NCBI GenBank assembly: GCA_900556205.1
Contig: USNX01000096.1
Coordinates: 1-5,570 of the forward strand
DNA: 5,570 nt
Direction of reading: 5' to 3'
From: an uncultured Collinsella sp.
GTDB taxonomy: Bacteria > Actinomycetota > Coriobacteriia > Coriobacteriales > Coriobacteriaceae
Below are positions 1 through 5,570 of this stretch, one piece after another; the first letter of the stretch is position 1, and each line of letters opens with the position of its first letter. Below the pieces are notes generated by a model. That model did no database searches. It was not told the origin of the DNA and saw only the letters and a list, made by a program, of their open reading frames with translations. A program made the translations under genes and the position numbers.

Positions 1-643
1 CCGCCAGGCCCGCGCGGCGAAACAGCGGCGTAATCTCGTCGTCGCTACCGCGTTCCAGCAGGATAAACTGCTCGTTGGCTAAATCGGCAAGAGAAACGAC
101 CTCCGCCGTGGCAAGCAAAGAATCTGCCGGCACTACCGCCATCAACTCGTCGCGCACCAAAGACCGCGATGCCATGCCGTTTTCTCGGGGCTCACGCGGG
201 ATAAAGCCCAGGTCGCAGCGGCCTTCCGCCACCCATTGCTCAATCTCGGAGTAATCACCCATCAGCAGCTCGTAATCGACATCCGGATGATCGGCGCGAA
301 AGCGCGCAATCACCGGCGGCAGCACGTGGGTCGCCACACTCGAAAACGTACCGATGCAGATTTTGCCGCGCATGAGTCCACGCATCTCATCCACCCGTCG
401 CTGCAGGCGGCCAAACTCTTCGCATAACGCCTCGACTGCCGGCATGACCTGCCGCCCGTCGGCAGAAAGCACCACGCCCTCTCGGCTGCGATCAAGCACC
501 TTAAAACCCCAGTCTGCCTCAAGGTCGCCCACCATGCGGCTCACGCCCGACTGCGAATAGCTCAGCCGCTCTGCAGCATGCGTAAAGCTGCCGGCACGCA
601 CCGTCTCGAGCAGCACTTGCATCTTTTGGATATTGGTCTCCAC
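1..643 (-). CDS. LysR-family transcriptional regulator, N-terminal 214 residues (3' end outside window)
   Basis: A DNA-binding regulator of the LysR family, cut by the left window edge after 214 of the roughly 290-310 residues usual for the family. Residues 3-62 form the winged helix-turn-helix: GSFTHAAERLSYSQSGVSR (residues 18-36) is the classic LysR helix-turn-helix, followed by DLEADWGFKVLDRSREGVVL. A linker helix covers about 63-90, and the periplasmic-binding-protein-like effector domain begins at GKICIGTF (93-100). I chose the GTG at 643 because a purine-rich AAGGGTGGGG (651-660) lies 7 bases upstream and the resulting METNIQKMQVLLETV start matches family alignments. An in-frame ATG at 664 would add seven residues with only a poor ribosome site. 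It is divergent from the EamA transporter gene, the usual arrangement of a LysR regulator with its target. The ligand cannot be deduced. The family call is very secure; the regulatory target is an inference. Confidence 0.95.
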   Translation of the reverse strand, partial: METNIQKMQVLLETVRAGSFTHAAERLSYSQSGVSRMVGDLEADWGFKVLDRSREGVVLSADGRQVMPAVEALCEEFGRLQRRVDEMRGLMRGKICIGTFSSVATHVLPPVIARFRADHPDVDYELLMGDYSEIEQWVAEGRCDLGFIPREPRENGMASRSLVRDELMAVVPADSLLATAEVVSLADLANEQFILLERGSDDEITPLFRRAGLA

Positions 644-688
644 GGCACGTCCCCACCCTTGCATGAGTTTTTGTCATGTTTTCCATGC

Positions 689-694
689 ATTATA
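689..694 (-). promoter_or_regulatory. Candidate -10 box of the LysR-type regulator gene
   Basis: On the minus strand this reads TATAAT, an exact match to the vegetative sigma-factor -10 consensus. It would start transcription near position 682, giving a leader of about 40 bases before the GTG at 643. At 16-18 base spacings the -35 position reads CTGGCT, ACTGGC or AACTGG, none close to TTGACA. The promoter would therefore be weak or factor-dependent. The palindromic cluster at 716-738 would lie at about -34 to -56, so the regulator could control its own gene there. This is inference from sequence alone. Confidence 0.5.
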
Positions 695-715
695 TTCGCT
701 TTTCTTCTAAAGCCA

Positions 716-738
716 GTTCACACATAGTGAACATGTTC
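716..738. promoter_or_regulatory. Candidate LysR operator: overlapping dyads in the divergent intergenic region
   Basis: Three evenly arranged half-sites are visible. GTTCAC (716-721) and GTGAAC (727-732) form a perfect 6-base inverted repeat around a 5-base spacer, and it contains the T-N11-A core (T718, A730) known from LysR-family boxes. GAACATGTTC (729-738) is a perfect 10-base palindrome that shares the GAAC half-site. The cluster lies between the divergent regulator and transporter genes, where LysR proteins usually bind. The repeats are seen directly; their use as an operator is inferred. Confidence 0.5.
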
Positions 739-761
739 GGATATAGAGGGGATGTCAGCGC

Positions 762-1673
762 ATGAACAACGGACTGTTTACATACTTAGCAGCATTACTG
801 TTGTTTGGCTCTAACGGCATCATCGCCGCAGCTATCGCACTGCCGAGCTCCGATATCGTGCTGCTGCGCACGTTTTTGGGAGCCCTCTCGCTTGTAACCA
901 TCCTCGCCACTACCCAACACCATAAGTTGCAGGCGCCATCTCGTCCCCGCGAAGCCGCGGCCCTCCTCCTCTCGGGAGCTGCGCTGGGCGCCAGCTGGAT
1001 TTTTCTGTTCCGCGCCTACCAGACGATCGGCGTCGGCGTATCCTCGCTGCTGTACTACTGCGGCCCCATCATTGTCATGGCGCTCTCCCCGCTCATCTTT
1101 GGCGAAAAGCTGACCGGCGGCAAAATCGCCGGCTTTGTCGCCGTTGCTTGTGGCGCTTTTCTCATTGCAGCGCAAGGTCTAGGCGGCAATATGCCCATTG
1201 CGGGCATCGTCTGTGGAATCGCCTCGGCCTTCTGCTATGCATGGATGGTCATCGCCAGCAAGGGTGCGCCGCACATCGAGGGCCTCGAGAACTCCGCGCT
1301 CCAGGTGAGCGCCGCCTTTGTGACCGCACTGGTCCTCACGCTCATCACGCAGGGCGCTCCCTCGTTCCTGTCCGCCGGCGTCGCCGCCAGTATTGATTGG
1401 CGCGCCGTCGCTATGCTCGGCGTCGTCAACACCGGCATTGGTTGCCTGCTCTACTTTAGCGCCGTCGCCAAGCTGCCCGTCCAGACCGTCGCCGTCGTCG
1501 GCTACCTCGAGCCGCTTTCGGCGGTCGTGTTCTCGGCCGCCCTTTTGGGTGAAGCCATAACACCGGTCCGCCTGATGGGCGCCGCGCTTATCATCGGCGG
1601 CGCGATTTTTTGCGAACTCGCCGGCAAACGCGCAAACGCCAAGGCTGGCATCGCCCAGACAACACGTGCTTAA
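762..1673 (+). CDS. EamA/DMT-family membrane transporter
   Basis: A 303-residue inner-membrane protein of the drug/metabolite transporter superfamily, the standard length for the ten-helix EamA type. Two homologous EamA repeats cover about residues 5-137 and 146-285. Both repeats end in the characteristic helix followed by a Gly-Glu turn: SPLIFGEKLT (109-118) in the first, and YLEPLSAVVFSAALLGEAIT (248-267) in the second. The C terminus (about 287-303) is short, basic and probably cytoplasmic. The ATG at 762 is preceded by GAGGGG (746-751), ten bases away, a slightly long but usable spacing; no other in-frame start lies near. The gene is divergent from a LysR regulator that probably controls it. 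Members export amino acids, metabolites or drugs, or import sugars; the substrate cannot be predicted from this sequence. No clear intrinsic terminator follows. Confidence 0.93.
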   Translation: MNNGLFTYLAALLLFGSNGIIAAAIALPSSDIVLLRTFLGALSLVTILATTQHHKLQAPSRPREAAALLLSGAALGASWIFLFRAYQTIGVGVSSLLYYCGPIIVMALSPLIFGEKLTGGKIAGFVAVACGAFLIAAQGLGGNMPIAGIVCGIASAFCYAWMVIASKGAPHIEGLENSALQVSAAFVTALVLTLITQGAPSFLSAGVAASIDWRAVAMLGVVNTGIGCLLYFSAVAKLPVQTVAVVGYLEPLSAVVFSAALLGEAITPVRLMGAALIIGGAIFCELAGKRANAKAGIAQTTRA

Positions 1674-1706
1674 AAGCCCCTGCTTTGAAATGCCCCCACG
1701 TACATG

Positions 1707-1730
1707 AATAATCCCCAGCTGAGGATTATT
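1707..1730. repeat. 24-base near-perfect palindrome between the transporter and kup genes
   Basis: AATAATCC (1707-1714) is the exact reverse complement of GGATTATT (1723-1730), and the centre contains CAGCTG. Across all 24 positions only one symmetric pair (1715 with 1722) fails to match. No T-run follows, so it is a poor intrinsic terminator for the transporter gene. The symmetry and its place upstream of kup fit a repressor or activator site better. TAAAAT at 1734-1739, immediately downstream, could serve as a -10 box, in which case the palindrome would cover the -35 region. The symmetry is seen directly; any role is inferred. Confidence 0.5.
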
Positions 1731-1761
1731 GTCTAAAATAACCTGATGTGCCAAACTGCTC

Positions 1762-1791
1762 TTGTATGTATAAAGACGGCATAAAGATTAT
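1762..1791 (+). promoter_or_regulatory. Weak candidate kup promoter
   Basis: TTGTAT (1762-1767) and GATTAT (1786-1791) are separated by 18 bases and resemble -35 and -10 boxes with only 3 and 4 matches to consensus. Transcription would start near 1798, leaving a leader of about 33 bases. The palindrome at 1788-1808 would then cover the end of the -10 box and the start site, a classic repressor position. TAAAAT at 1734-1739 is an alternative -10 box. Neither is strong enough to settle. Confidence 0.25.
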
Positions 1792-1808
1792 CTGTCCTAG
1801 ACAGATAA
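1788..1808. promoter_or_regulatory. Perfect inverted repeat just upstream of kup (operator or leader hairpin)
   Basis: TTATCTGTC (1788-1796) and GACAGATAA (1800-1808) are exact reverse complements around the 3-base spacer CTA. The repeat ends 10 bases before the kup ribosome site at 1819-1825. It could be an operator read as DNA, or a 9-base-pair leader hairpin read as RNA, although a 3-base loop is tight. Because it abuts the ATG at 1813 it also argues against that codon being the start. I do not recognise the sequence as the site of a named regulator. Confidence 0.55.
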
Positions 1809-1818
1809 CCGGATGTCT

Positions 1819-1825
1819 AAGGGAG
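1819..1825 (+). promoter_or_regulatory. kup ribosome binding site that decides the start codon
   Basis: AAGGGAG lies 5 bases before GTG at 1831, a near-ideal Shine-Dalgarno arrangement. It lies inside the reading frame that would begin at the upstream ATG (1813), which itself has no purine-rich site in front. This places the start of kup at 1831. Confidence 0.75.
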
Positions 1826-1830
1826 TCCTC

Positions 1831-4059
1831 GTGGCACACAACAAACTGGAGGCAAACCTCCAAGACCAGCGCGGGCAAGGCGGGCACGGAGCCATCCCCC
1901 TCTCCGCTGGCATGCTGCTCGTAACGCTCGGCGTCGTCTATGGCGACATCGGCACGAGCCCCATGTACACCATGAAATCAATCGTCGCCAACAACGGCGG
2001 CATCGGTACCGTCAGCGAGGACATGATCCTGGGCGCGCTTTCGCTCGTCATCTGGACCATGACGCTCGTGACCACGGTCAAGTACGTGGTTATCGCCATG
2101 AAGGCCGATAACCACAACGAGGGCGGCATCTTCGCCCTGTTTAGCTTGGTACGCAAAGTGGCGCCGTGGCTGATCCTTCCCGCCATGATCGGCGGCGCGG
2201 CGCTGCTCGCCGACGGCATCCTCACCCCCGCCGTCACGGTTACCACGGCCATCGAGGGCTTGCGCACTATCGAGTGGGGCCACGCGCTTTTGGGTGACGG
2301 CCAGACCAACGTAATCATCATCACCATCATCATTATCTGCGGCCTGTTTGCCATGCAGCGCGCCGGCACCTCGTCGATCGGCAAGCTGTTCGGCCCGCTC
2401 ATGACGCTGTGGTTCCTGTTCCTGGCAGGCGCCGGCCTGTTCAACATGCTCGGCAACCTGTCCATCTTGCGCGCGCTCAACCCCATCCGCGGCATCATGT
2501 TCCTGTTCTCGCCCATCAACCACTCGGGCATTATGGTGCTCGGCTTTGTCTTTCTGTCGACGACCGGCGCCGAGGCCCTCTACTCGGACATGGGCCACGT
2601 TGGCAAGGCAAACATCTATGCATCCTGGCCGTTTGTTAAGGCGGCCCTTATCCTCAACTATCTGGGTCAAGGCGCTTGGCTGCTCGCCAATAACTCCAAC
2701 CCCCAGATGCTCGCGATGGATATCGTCAACCCGTTCTATATGATGCTCCCTGAGCCCCTGCGCCCCTTCGCCATCGTGCTTTCGGCCGTGGCGGCCATCA
2801 TTGCCTCGCAGGCGCTCATCACCGGCTCGTTCTCGCTGGTATCCGAGGCAACGCGCCTCAACCTTATGCCGCACCTGCGCATCCACTACCCCAGCGACAC
2901 CAAGGGTCAGCTCTATATTCCGCTCGTCAACAACATCATGTGGATCGGCTGCATCTTCATCGTGCTGCTGTTCCAGAACTCCGAGCGCATGGAGAGCGCC
3001 TATGGCCTCGCCATTACCGTGACCATGCTTATGACCACCACGCTTTTGACGAGCTATATCGCCGGCATTCTCAAGCACAAGCTGGGCGCCTGCGTCTTCG
3101 CCCTGCTCTTCGGCGCCATTGAGCTGTGCTTCTTCGCCTCGTGCCTCACCATGTTCTTTGACGGTGGCTACGTCATGATCTTCTTGGCCTCGCTGCTGTT
3201 TGGCCTTATGTATGTGTGGCGTCGCGGCACCGCCATCGAGCGCACGCAGACGATTCTGCTGCCCGTCTCCAAGTACATCGACCAGCTCAATCGCCTGCGC
3301 AACGACGAGACCTATCCCGTGCTCGCCGACAATCTGGTATTTCTCACCAACAGCCCCGACCCGCTCACGCTCGACCGCGACGTGCTCTATTCCATCCTGG
3401 ACAAGCACCCCAAGCGCGCCAAGGCATATTGGTTCATCAACGTGCACGTTACCGACGAACCCTATACGCACGAGTATTCCGTCGAGACCTTTGGCACAGA
3501 CTTCCTCTTCCGCGTTCGCCTGGACCTGGGCTTTAAGGTCAACCAGCGCGTCAACGCCTATCTGCGTCAGATCGTCGGCGACTTGATGGCATCGGGCGAG
3601 CTGCCGCCGCAACATCACACCTACTCCATCTACGAGACACGCGGCAACGTGGGTGACTTCCGCTTTTGTATGCTGCGCAAGATGCTTGCCCCCGAAACGG
3701 ACATCAACCGCAATGACCACCGCGTGATGGCCATCAAGTACGCCGTCCGCCGCGCCTGCGGAAGCCCGGCACGCTGGTACGGTCTTGAGAACTCGGCCAT
3801 CATCATCGAGTACGTGCCGCTGTTTGCCCGCATGCGCCCGGCCGTTAAGCTCGTGCGCACCCAGGTGCCGCTCGAGGTTCAAATCGAAGAGGCCGAGGAA
3901 ATGGAAGTCGACATCTTCTCGGACGACTTGGTCAACGGCAACGAAGCCGGTAAGGACATGAACGTCGATCCCACCGAGTTGCTCGAGAGCGTCGCCGATA
4001 CGCCCGAACAGCAACTCGACGGACTCGAGAGCACCCAGTTCAACGACGCCAACTTCTAA
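1831..4059 (+). CDS. kup: Kup-family potassium uptake transporter
   Basis: A K+ uptake permease of the Kup (HAK/KUP/KT) family, in which uptake is generally driven by proton symport. The 742-residue protein opens with the family signature GVVYGDIGTSPMYT (residues 34-47). Further hallmarks are GGIFALF (98-104), DGILTPAVTV (128-137), the acidic residue in AIEGL (140-144), TGAEALYSDMGH (245-256) and SQALITGSFSLVSEA (326-340). About twelve hydrophobic helices fill residues 20-465, and a cytoplasmic domain follows. The last 60 residues are strongly acidic and look disordered; with them the protein is clearly longer than E. coli Kup (622 residues). The start at GTG 1831 is set by AAGGGAG at 1819-1825; an ATG at 1813 would add six residues but has no ribosome site. 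The gene appears monocistronic, with palindromes upstream and a strong terminator downstream. The family call is very secure. Confidence 0.96.
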   Translation: MAHNKLEANLQDQRGQGGHGAIPLSAGMLLVTLGVVYGDIGTSPMYTMKSIVANNGGIGTVSEDMILGALSLVIWTMTLVTTVKYVVIAMKADNHNEGGIFALFSLVRKVAPWLILPAMIGGAALLADGILTPAVTVTTAIEGLRTIEWGHALLGDGQTNVIIITIIIICGLFAMQRAGTSSIGKLFGPLMTLWFLFLAGAGLFNMLGNLSILRALNPIRGIMFLFSPINHSGIMVLGFVFLSTTGAEALYSDMGHVGKANIYASWPFVKAALILNYLGQGAWLLANNSNPQMLAMDIVNPFYMMLPEPLRPFAIVLSAVAAIIASQALITGSFSLVSEATRLNLMPHLRIHYPSDTKGQLYIPLVNNIMWIGCIFIVLLFQNSERMESAYGLAITVTMLMTTTLLTSYIAGILKHKLGACVFALLFGAIELCFFASCLTMFFDGGYVMIFLASLLFGLMYVWRRGTAIERTQTILLPVSKYIDQLNRLRNDETYPVLADNLVFLTNSPDPLTLDRDVLYSILDKHPKRAKAYWFINVHVTDEPYTHEYSVETFGTDFLFRVRLDLGFKVNQRVNAYLRQIVGDLMASGELPPQHHTYSIYETRGNVGDFRFCMLRKMLAPETDINRNDHRVMAIKYAVRRACGSPARWYGLENSAIIIEYVPLFARMRPAVKLVRTQVPLEVQIEEAEEMEVDIFSDDLVNGNEAGKDMNVDPTELLESVADTPEQQLDGLESTQFNDANF

Positions 4060-4081
4060 CACGCCACCAGCCATTGACGAC

Positions 4082-4120
4082 AACGGCCTCGCATCTCATA
4101 AGAGGTGCGAGGCCGTTTTA
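4082..4120 (+). terminator. Intrinsic terminator of kup
   Basis: A 16-base-pair stem (4082-4097 with 4102-4117, one G-T wobble) closes over an ATAA loop and runs into TTTTA (4116-4120). It begins 23 bases after the kup stop. On the minus strand the stem is followed by a T-poor stretch, so it should mainly end plus-strand transcripts. It also separates kup from the convergent bile salt hydrolase gene. Confidence 0.9.
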
Positions 4121-4140
4121 TGTCGCAACGGACCAGTGAG

Positions 4141-5106
4141 CTACGAACGACGCGGCTCGGGAACCACGAGCCTATCGGGGTTCGCGCCCTCGGCATCCAT
4201 CAGACTCACGTAGCGAATCGACGGATCCCCATACATCGCGTAGTAATAATTGCCCGTGCGCGCGCTAAAGCATCCGGTATAGATAGTCTTCTCGAACTTG
4301 CCATCGCCCATCCTGGACGCCCCCTCGATCATCACCACGCCCTCGAGTGAACGGAACATGCGGACGACGTTTTCGGTCTCGCTCTCCTTTTGCGGGTAAT
4401 TGGCATTGAGGTACGCCGCCTTTACAAAACGGCTCGGCGAATAGCAATCACCCGGAATACCGCGCATGCCGGCACCCGCGCCATAGGGCTTGAGCTCGGC
4501 GCCACGCCATGTCGCCGTCTGCGGAAAATCGCTTGTGGCCGTGATATAGGTGCGCAGGTTTTCCATGTGCCACGGGAAGGTGGGCTGATTGGCAAGGGTG
4601 TCGACCGGATCGTCGTATACATGCAGGCCGTCAGCCATCATCTCGACCACGATGCTACGCTGGCTGTCGCCGATAATCCAATGGAGCAGCGACACGCCCA
4701 GCCCCTCTCCTGCAGATTTAGCAACAATCACCGTATCGCGCAGCGCAGCCTCGACCTCGTCGACCGTCGAGAACGTCGCTGCCACCCACAGGGGAAACTC
4801 ATAGGCCGCGATATTGGTCTTGCCGTCGACAGGGCCATCGGCATACTCGGCATAGCCGGGAAAGTTGAGTCCCGCCACGGCGAGGCCCGCATCGTTGCCA
4901 CAGTCGAAGAACATAGGGTAGTTCTTGTAATCGATGCACATACCGATCACCGCGTGTGCCGCTGTTGCGTCGTCGATAAACGAATACGGAATGTGAAATC
5001 CGCGCGGCATCACACGAACCTGTTGGCCGTAGTCAAAGCTCCAGTCGAGGTTGCGGCCTAGATACATGTGGCCGGAATTATCGGTAAATCGAATGCTCGT
5101 ACACAT
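4141..5106 (-). CDS. bsh: Choloylglycine hydrolase / bile salt hydrolase
   Basis: An N-terminal-nucleophile hydrolase that splits the amide bond of glycine- or taurine-conjugated bile salts. The 321-residue length fits the family. With the start at 5106 the protein begins MCTSIRF, so removing Met exposes Cys2 as the catalytic nucleophile. The remaining active-site set is present: Arg18 and Asp21 (GRNLDW), Asn81 (GLNFPGYAEY), Asn173 (ANQPTF) and Arg226 (YSPSRF). The Asn81 motif fits bile salt hydrolases better than penicillin V acylases, though substrate cannot be proven by sequence. No signal peptide is visible, consistent with a cytoplasmic enzyme. AGGAGG (5111-5116) sits 4 bases before the ATG. 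The frame stays open to 5169, but that extension would bury Cys2. The gene converges on kup and follows the deformylase-like gene on the same strand, separated from it by a terminator; I see no convincing promoter. Confidence 0.95.
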   Translation of the reverse strand: MCTSIRFTDNSGHMYLGRNLDWSFDYGQQVRVMPRGFHIPYSFIDDATAAHAVIGMCIDYKNYPMFFDCGNDAGLAVAGLNFPGYAEYADGPVDGKTNIAAYEFPLWVAATFSTVDEVEAALRDTVIVAKSAGEGLGVSLLHWIIGDSQRSIVVEMMADGLHVYDDPVDTLANQPTFPWHMENLRTYITATSDFPQTATWRGAELKPYGAGAGMRGIPGDCYSPSRFVKAAYLNANYPQKESETENVVRMFRSLEGVVMIEGASRMGDGKFEKTIYTGCFSARTGNYYYAMYGDPSIRYVSLMDAEGANPDRLVVPEPRRS

Positions 5107-5110
5107 AGCG

Positions 5111-5116
5111 CCTCCT
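5111..5116 (-). promoter_or_regulatory. Ribosome binding site fixing the bile salt hydrolase start
   Basis: On the minus strand this reads AGGAGG, a full Shine-Dalgarno core, 4 bases before the ATG at 5106. It lies within the longer open frame that starts at 5169 and shows that the upstream ATG is not the real start. Confidence 0.85.
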
Positions 5117-5163
5117 AGCTTTACGTTCTTGCTAAGGTTATTGTCACCAAACAAAAAGGCGCT

Positions 5164-5205
5164 AAACACAAAAGCCCGGACATGACAACAATGTCACGCC
5201 CGGAC
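5164..5205 (-). terminator. Intrinsic terminator of the deformylase-like gene
   Basis: Read on the minus strand, a 14-base-pair stem (5192-5205 with 5174-5187, three G-T wobbles) closes over a 4-base loop and is followed by TTTTGTGTTT (5164-5173). It starts 33 bases after the stop at 5238. On the plus strand no T-run follows the stem, so it acts on minus-strand transcripts. It should keep the bile salt hydrolase gene in its own transcription unit, unless readthrough occurs. Confidence 0.8.
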
Positions 5206-5235
5206 CAAAAGAGACGAAGTGCGGTGCTTTGGTCC
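5202..5235 (-). repeat. Inverted repeat competing with the terminator stem
   Basis: GGACCAAA (5202-5209) and TTTGGTCC (5228-5235) are exact reverse complements with an 18-base gap. The arm at 5202-5209 shares four bases (5202-5205) with the base of the terminator stem, so both stems cannot form fully together. In the minus-strand transcript this repeat emerges first. It could be an antiterminator-like fold, or only an extended 3' structure; the second is the simpler reading. Confidence 0.4.
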
Positions 5236-5237
5236 CC

Positions 5238-5570
5238 TTAGACCAACTTTCCTAGACAGTGGTCAATCATGTGCTGGATCATCTGTGCCTCAAAGCCCGC
5301 GTAGTCGCGGCGGCACTCCTTCATCTTGCCGTCGACGATCTGATCAAAGGCGACCTTGCACTTGATGTAGCGCGTGGACTTGGTGACCTCCTCGTGCGTC
5401 AGGCAGCTCTCCTCCATCTTGCTGGCGCCCAAGCCAAACACCAGACGGGGGTTATAGAGCACGTGGGGCTCGCCGGCGTCGTCCAGATAGACGCAGACCT
5501 TCTTGGTAACGCCAATCTGGTTGGCGGCCAAGCAGCCGGCATCGTCGAGCGTATCGATCAGGTCCTGAGC
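5238..5570 (-). CDS. def: Peptide-deformylase-family protein, C-terminal 110 residues (5' end outside window), catalytic Glu replaced by Met
   Basis: Peptide deformylases remove the formyl group from the N-terminal Met of new proteins with a metal held by one Cys and two His. The fragment begins AQDLIDTLDDAGCLAANQIGV at the window edge, so perhaps 25-30 residues are missing and the whole would be about 135-140 residues. That is the size of the short, atypical deformylase-like group of Gram-positive bacteria rather than the 165-190 of standard enzymes. Motif 1 is AGCLAANQ in place of GxGxAAxQ. Motif 2 is ESCLT in place of EGCLS, with the metal Cys kept. Motif 3 is HMIDH (5259-5273) in place of HExxH: both His ligands remain, but the catalytic Glu is Met. 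The frame is intact to TAA at 5238, so this is not an obvious pseudogene. Family membership is well supported; deformylase activity is doubtful, and the symbol marks family only. Confidence 0.82.
   Translation of the reverse strand, partial: AQDLIDTLDDAGCLAANQIGVTKKVCVYLDDAGEPHVLYNPRLVFGLGASKMEESCLTHEEVTKSTRYIKCKVAFDQIVDGKMKECRRDYAGFEAQMIQHMIDHCLGKLV

Noticed and set aside
1673..1686. Short AAAGC/GCTTT hairpin after the transporter stop as its terminator
   Set aside because: The stem has only five base pairs, is AT-rich, and is followed by GAAATG rather than a T-run, so it is too weak to call.
795..1754. Two open frames (126 and 191 codons) antisense to the EamA transporter
   Set aside because: They are codon-register shadows of the transporter gene, with charged low-complexity products and no family resemblance.
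1674..1830. A c-di-AMP (ydaO/kimA) or other known riboswitch in front of kup
   Set aside because: The gap is only 157 bases, part of it taken by the 24-base palindrome. I see no multi-helix pattern of that class and no expression-platform terminator; only two simple palindromes are visible.
2308..2340. Run of ATC/ATT codons in kup as a slippage-prone repeat
   Set aside because: The run encodes an Ile-rich transmembrane helix, is interrupted by ACC and ATT codons, and any unit change would keep the frame. It looks like normal membrane-protein composition.
1978..4083. 701-codon open frame antisense to kup
   Set aside because: It is in exact codon register with kup on the opposite strand, where stops arise only from TTA, CTA or TCA sense codons. 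The GC-rich codon use of kup avoids these, so the open frame is a by-product. Its protein has a biased composition and no recognisable domain.
4390..5061. 223-codon open frame antisense to the bile salt hydrolase gene
   Set aside because: It has the same codon-register relation to bsh as the antisense frame in kup, with no ribosome site or domain. The sense frame carries a full active site.

Overview
The window looks like chromosome of a GC-rich gut bacterium, most likely an actinomycete of the class Coriobacteriia (Collinsella or a close relative). This is an inference from the gene content (bile salt hydrolase, Kup potassium transporter, short atypical peptide deformylase), strong G/C preference at third codon positions, use of GTG starts behind clear Shine-Dalgarno sequences, and compact intergenic gaps. 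No marker gene in the window settles the genus.

Layout from left to right. (1) Positions 1-643, minus strand: the first 214 residues of a LysR-family regulator, cut by the left edge. (2) Positions 644-761: a divergent control region with a consensus -10 box for the regulator and a cluster of GTTC/GAAC half-sites that fits a LysR operator. (3) Positions 762-1673, plus strand: a ten-helix EamA/DMT-family transporter, the probable target of the regulator. (4) Positions 1674-1830: a gap with two near-perfect or perfect palindromes upstream of the next gene. (5) Positions 1831-4059, plus strand: kup, a potassium uptake transporter with a long acidic C-terminal tail. Its best start is a GTG at 1831, not the ATG at 1813. 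It ends in a strong intrinsic terminator at 4082-4120. (6) Positions 4141-5106, minus strand: a choloylglycine hydrolase (bile salt hydrolase) with all five expected active-site residues when started at 5106. (7) Positions 5107-5237: a gap with the terminator of the upstream deformylase gene and the bile salt hydrolase leader. (8) Positions 5238-5570, minus strand: the C-terminal 110 residues of a peptide-deformylase-family protein, cut by the right edge. Its HExxH motif reads HMIDH, so the catalytic glutamate is missing.

The genes form separate transcription units: a divergent regulator/transporter pair, a monocistronic kup, and two minus-strand genes separated by a terminator. Bile salt hydrolase and potassium uptake both fit life in the bile-exposed gut, but nothing in the sequence ties them into one system. 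I found no mobile element, CRISPR array, RNA gene or clearly new multi-gene system. The most unusual items are the deformylase-like protein lacking its catalytic glutamate and the palindromes in front of kup.
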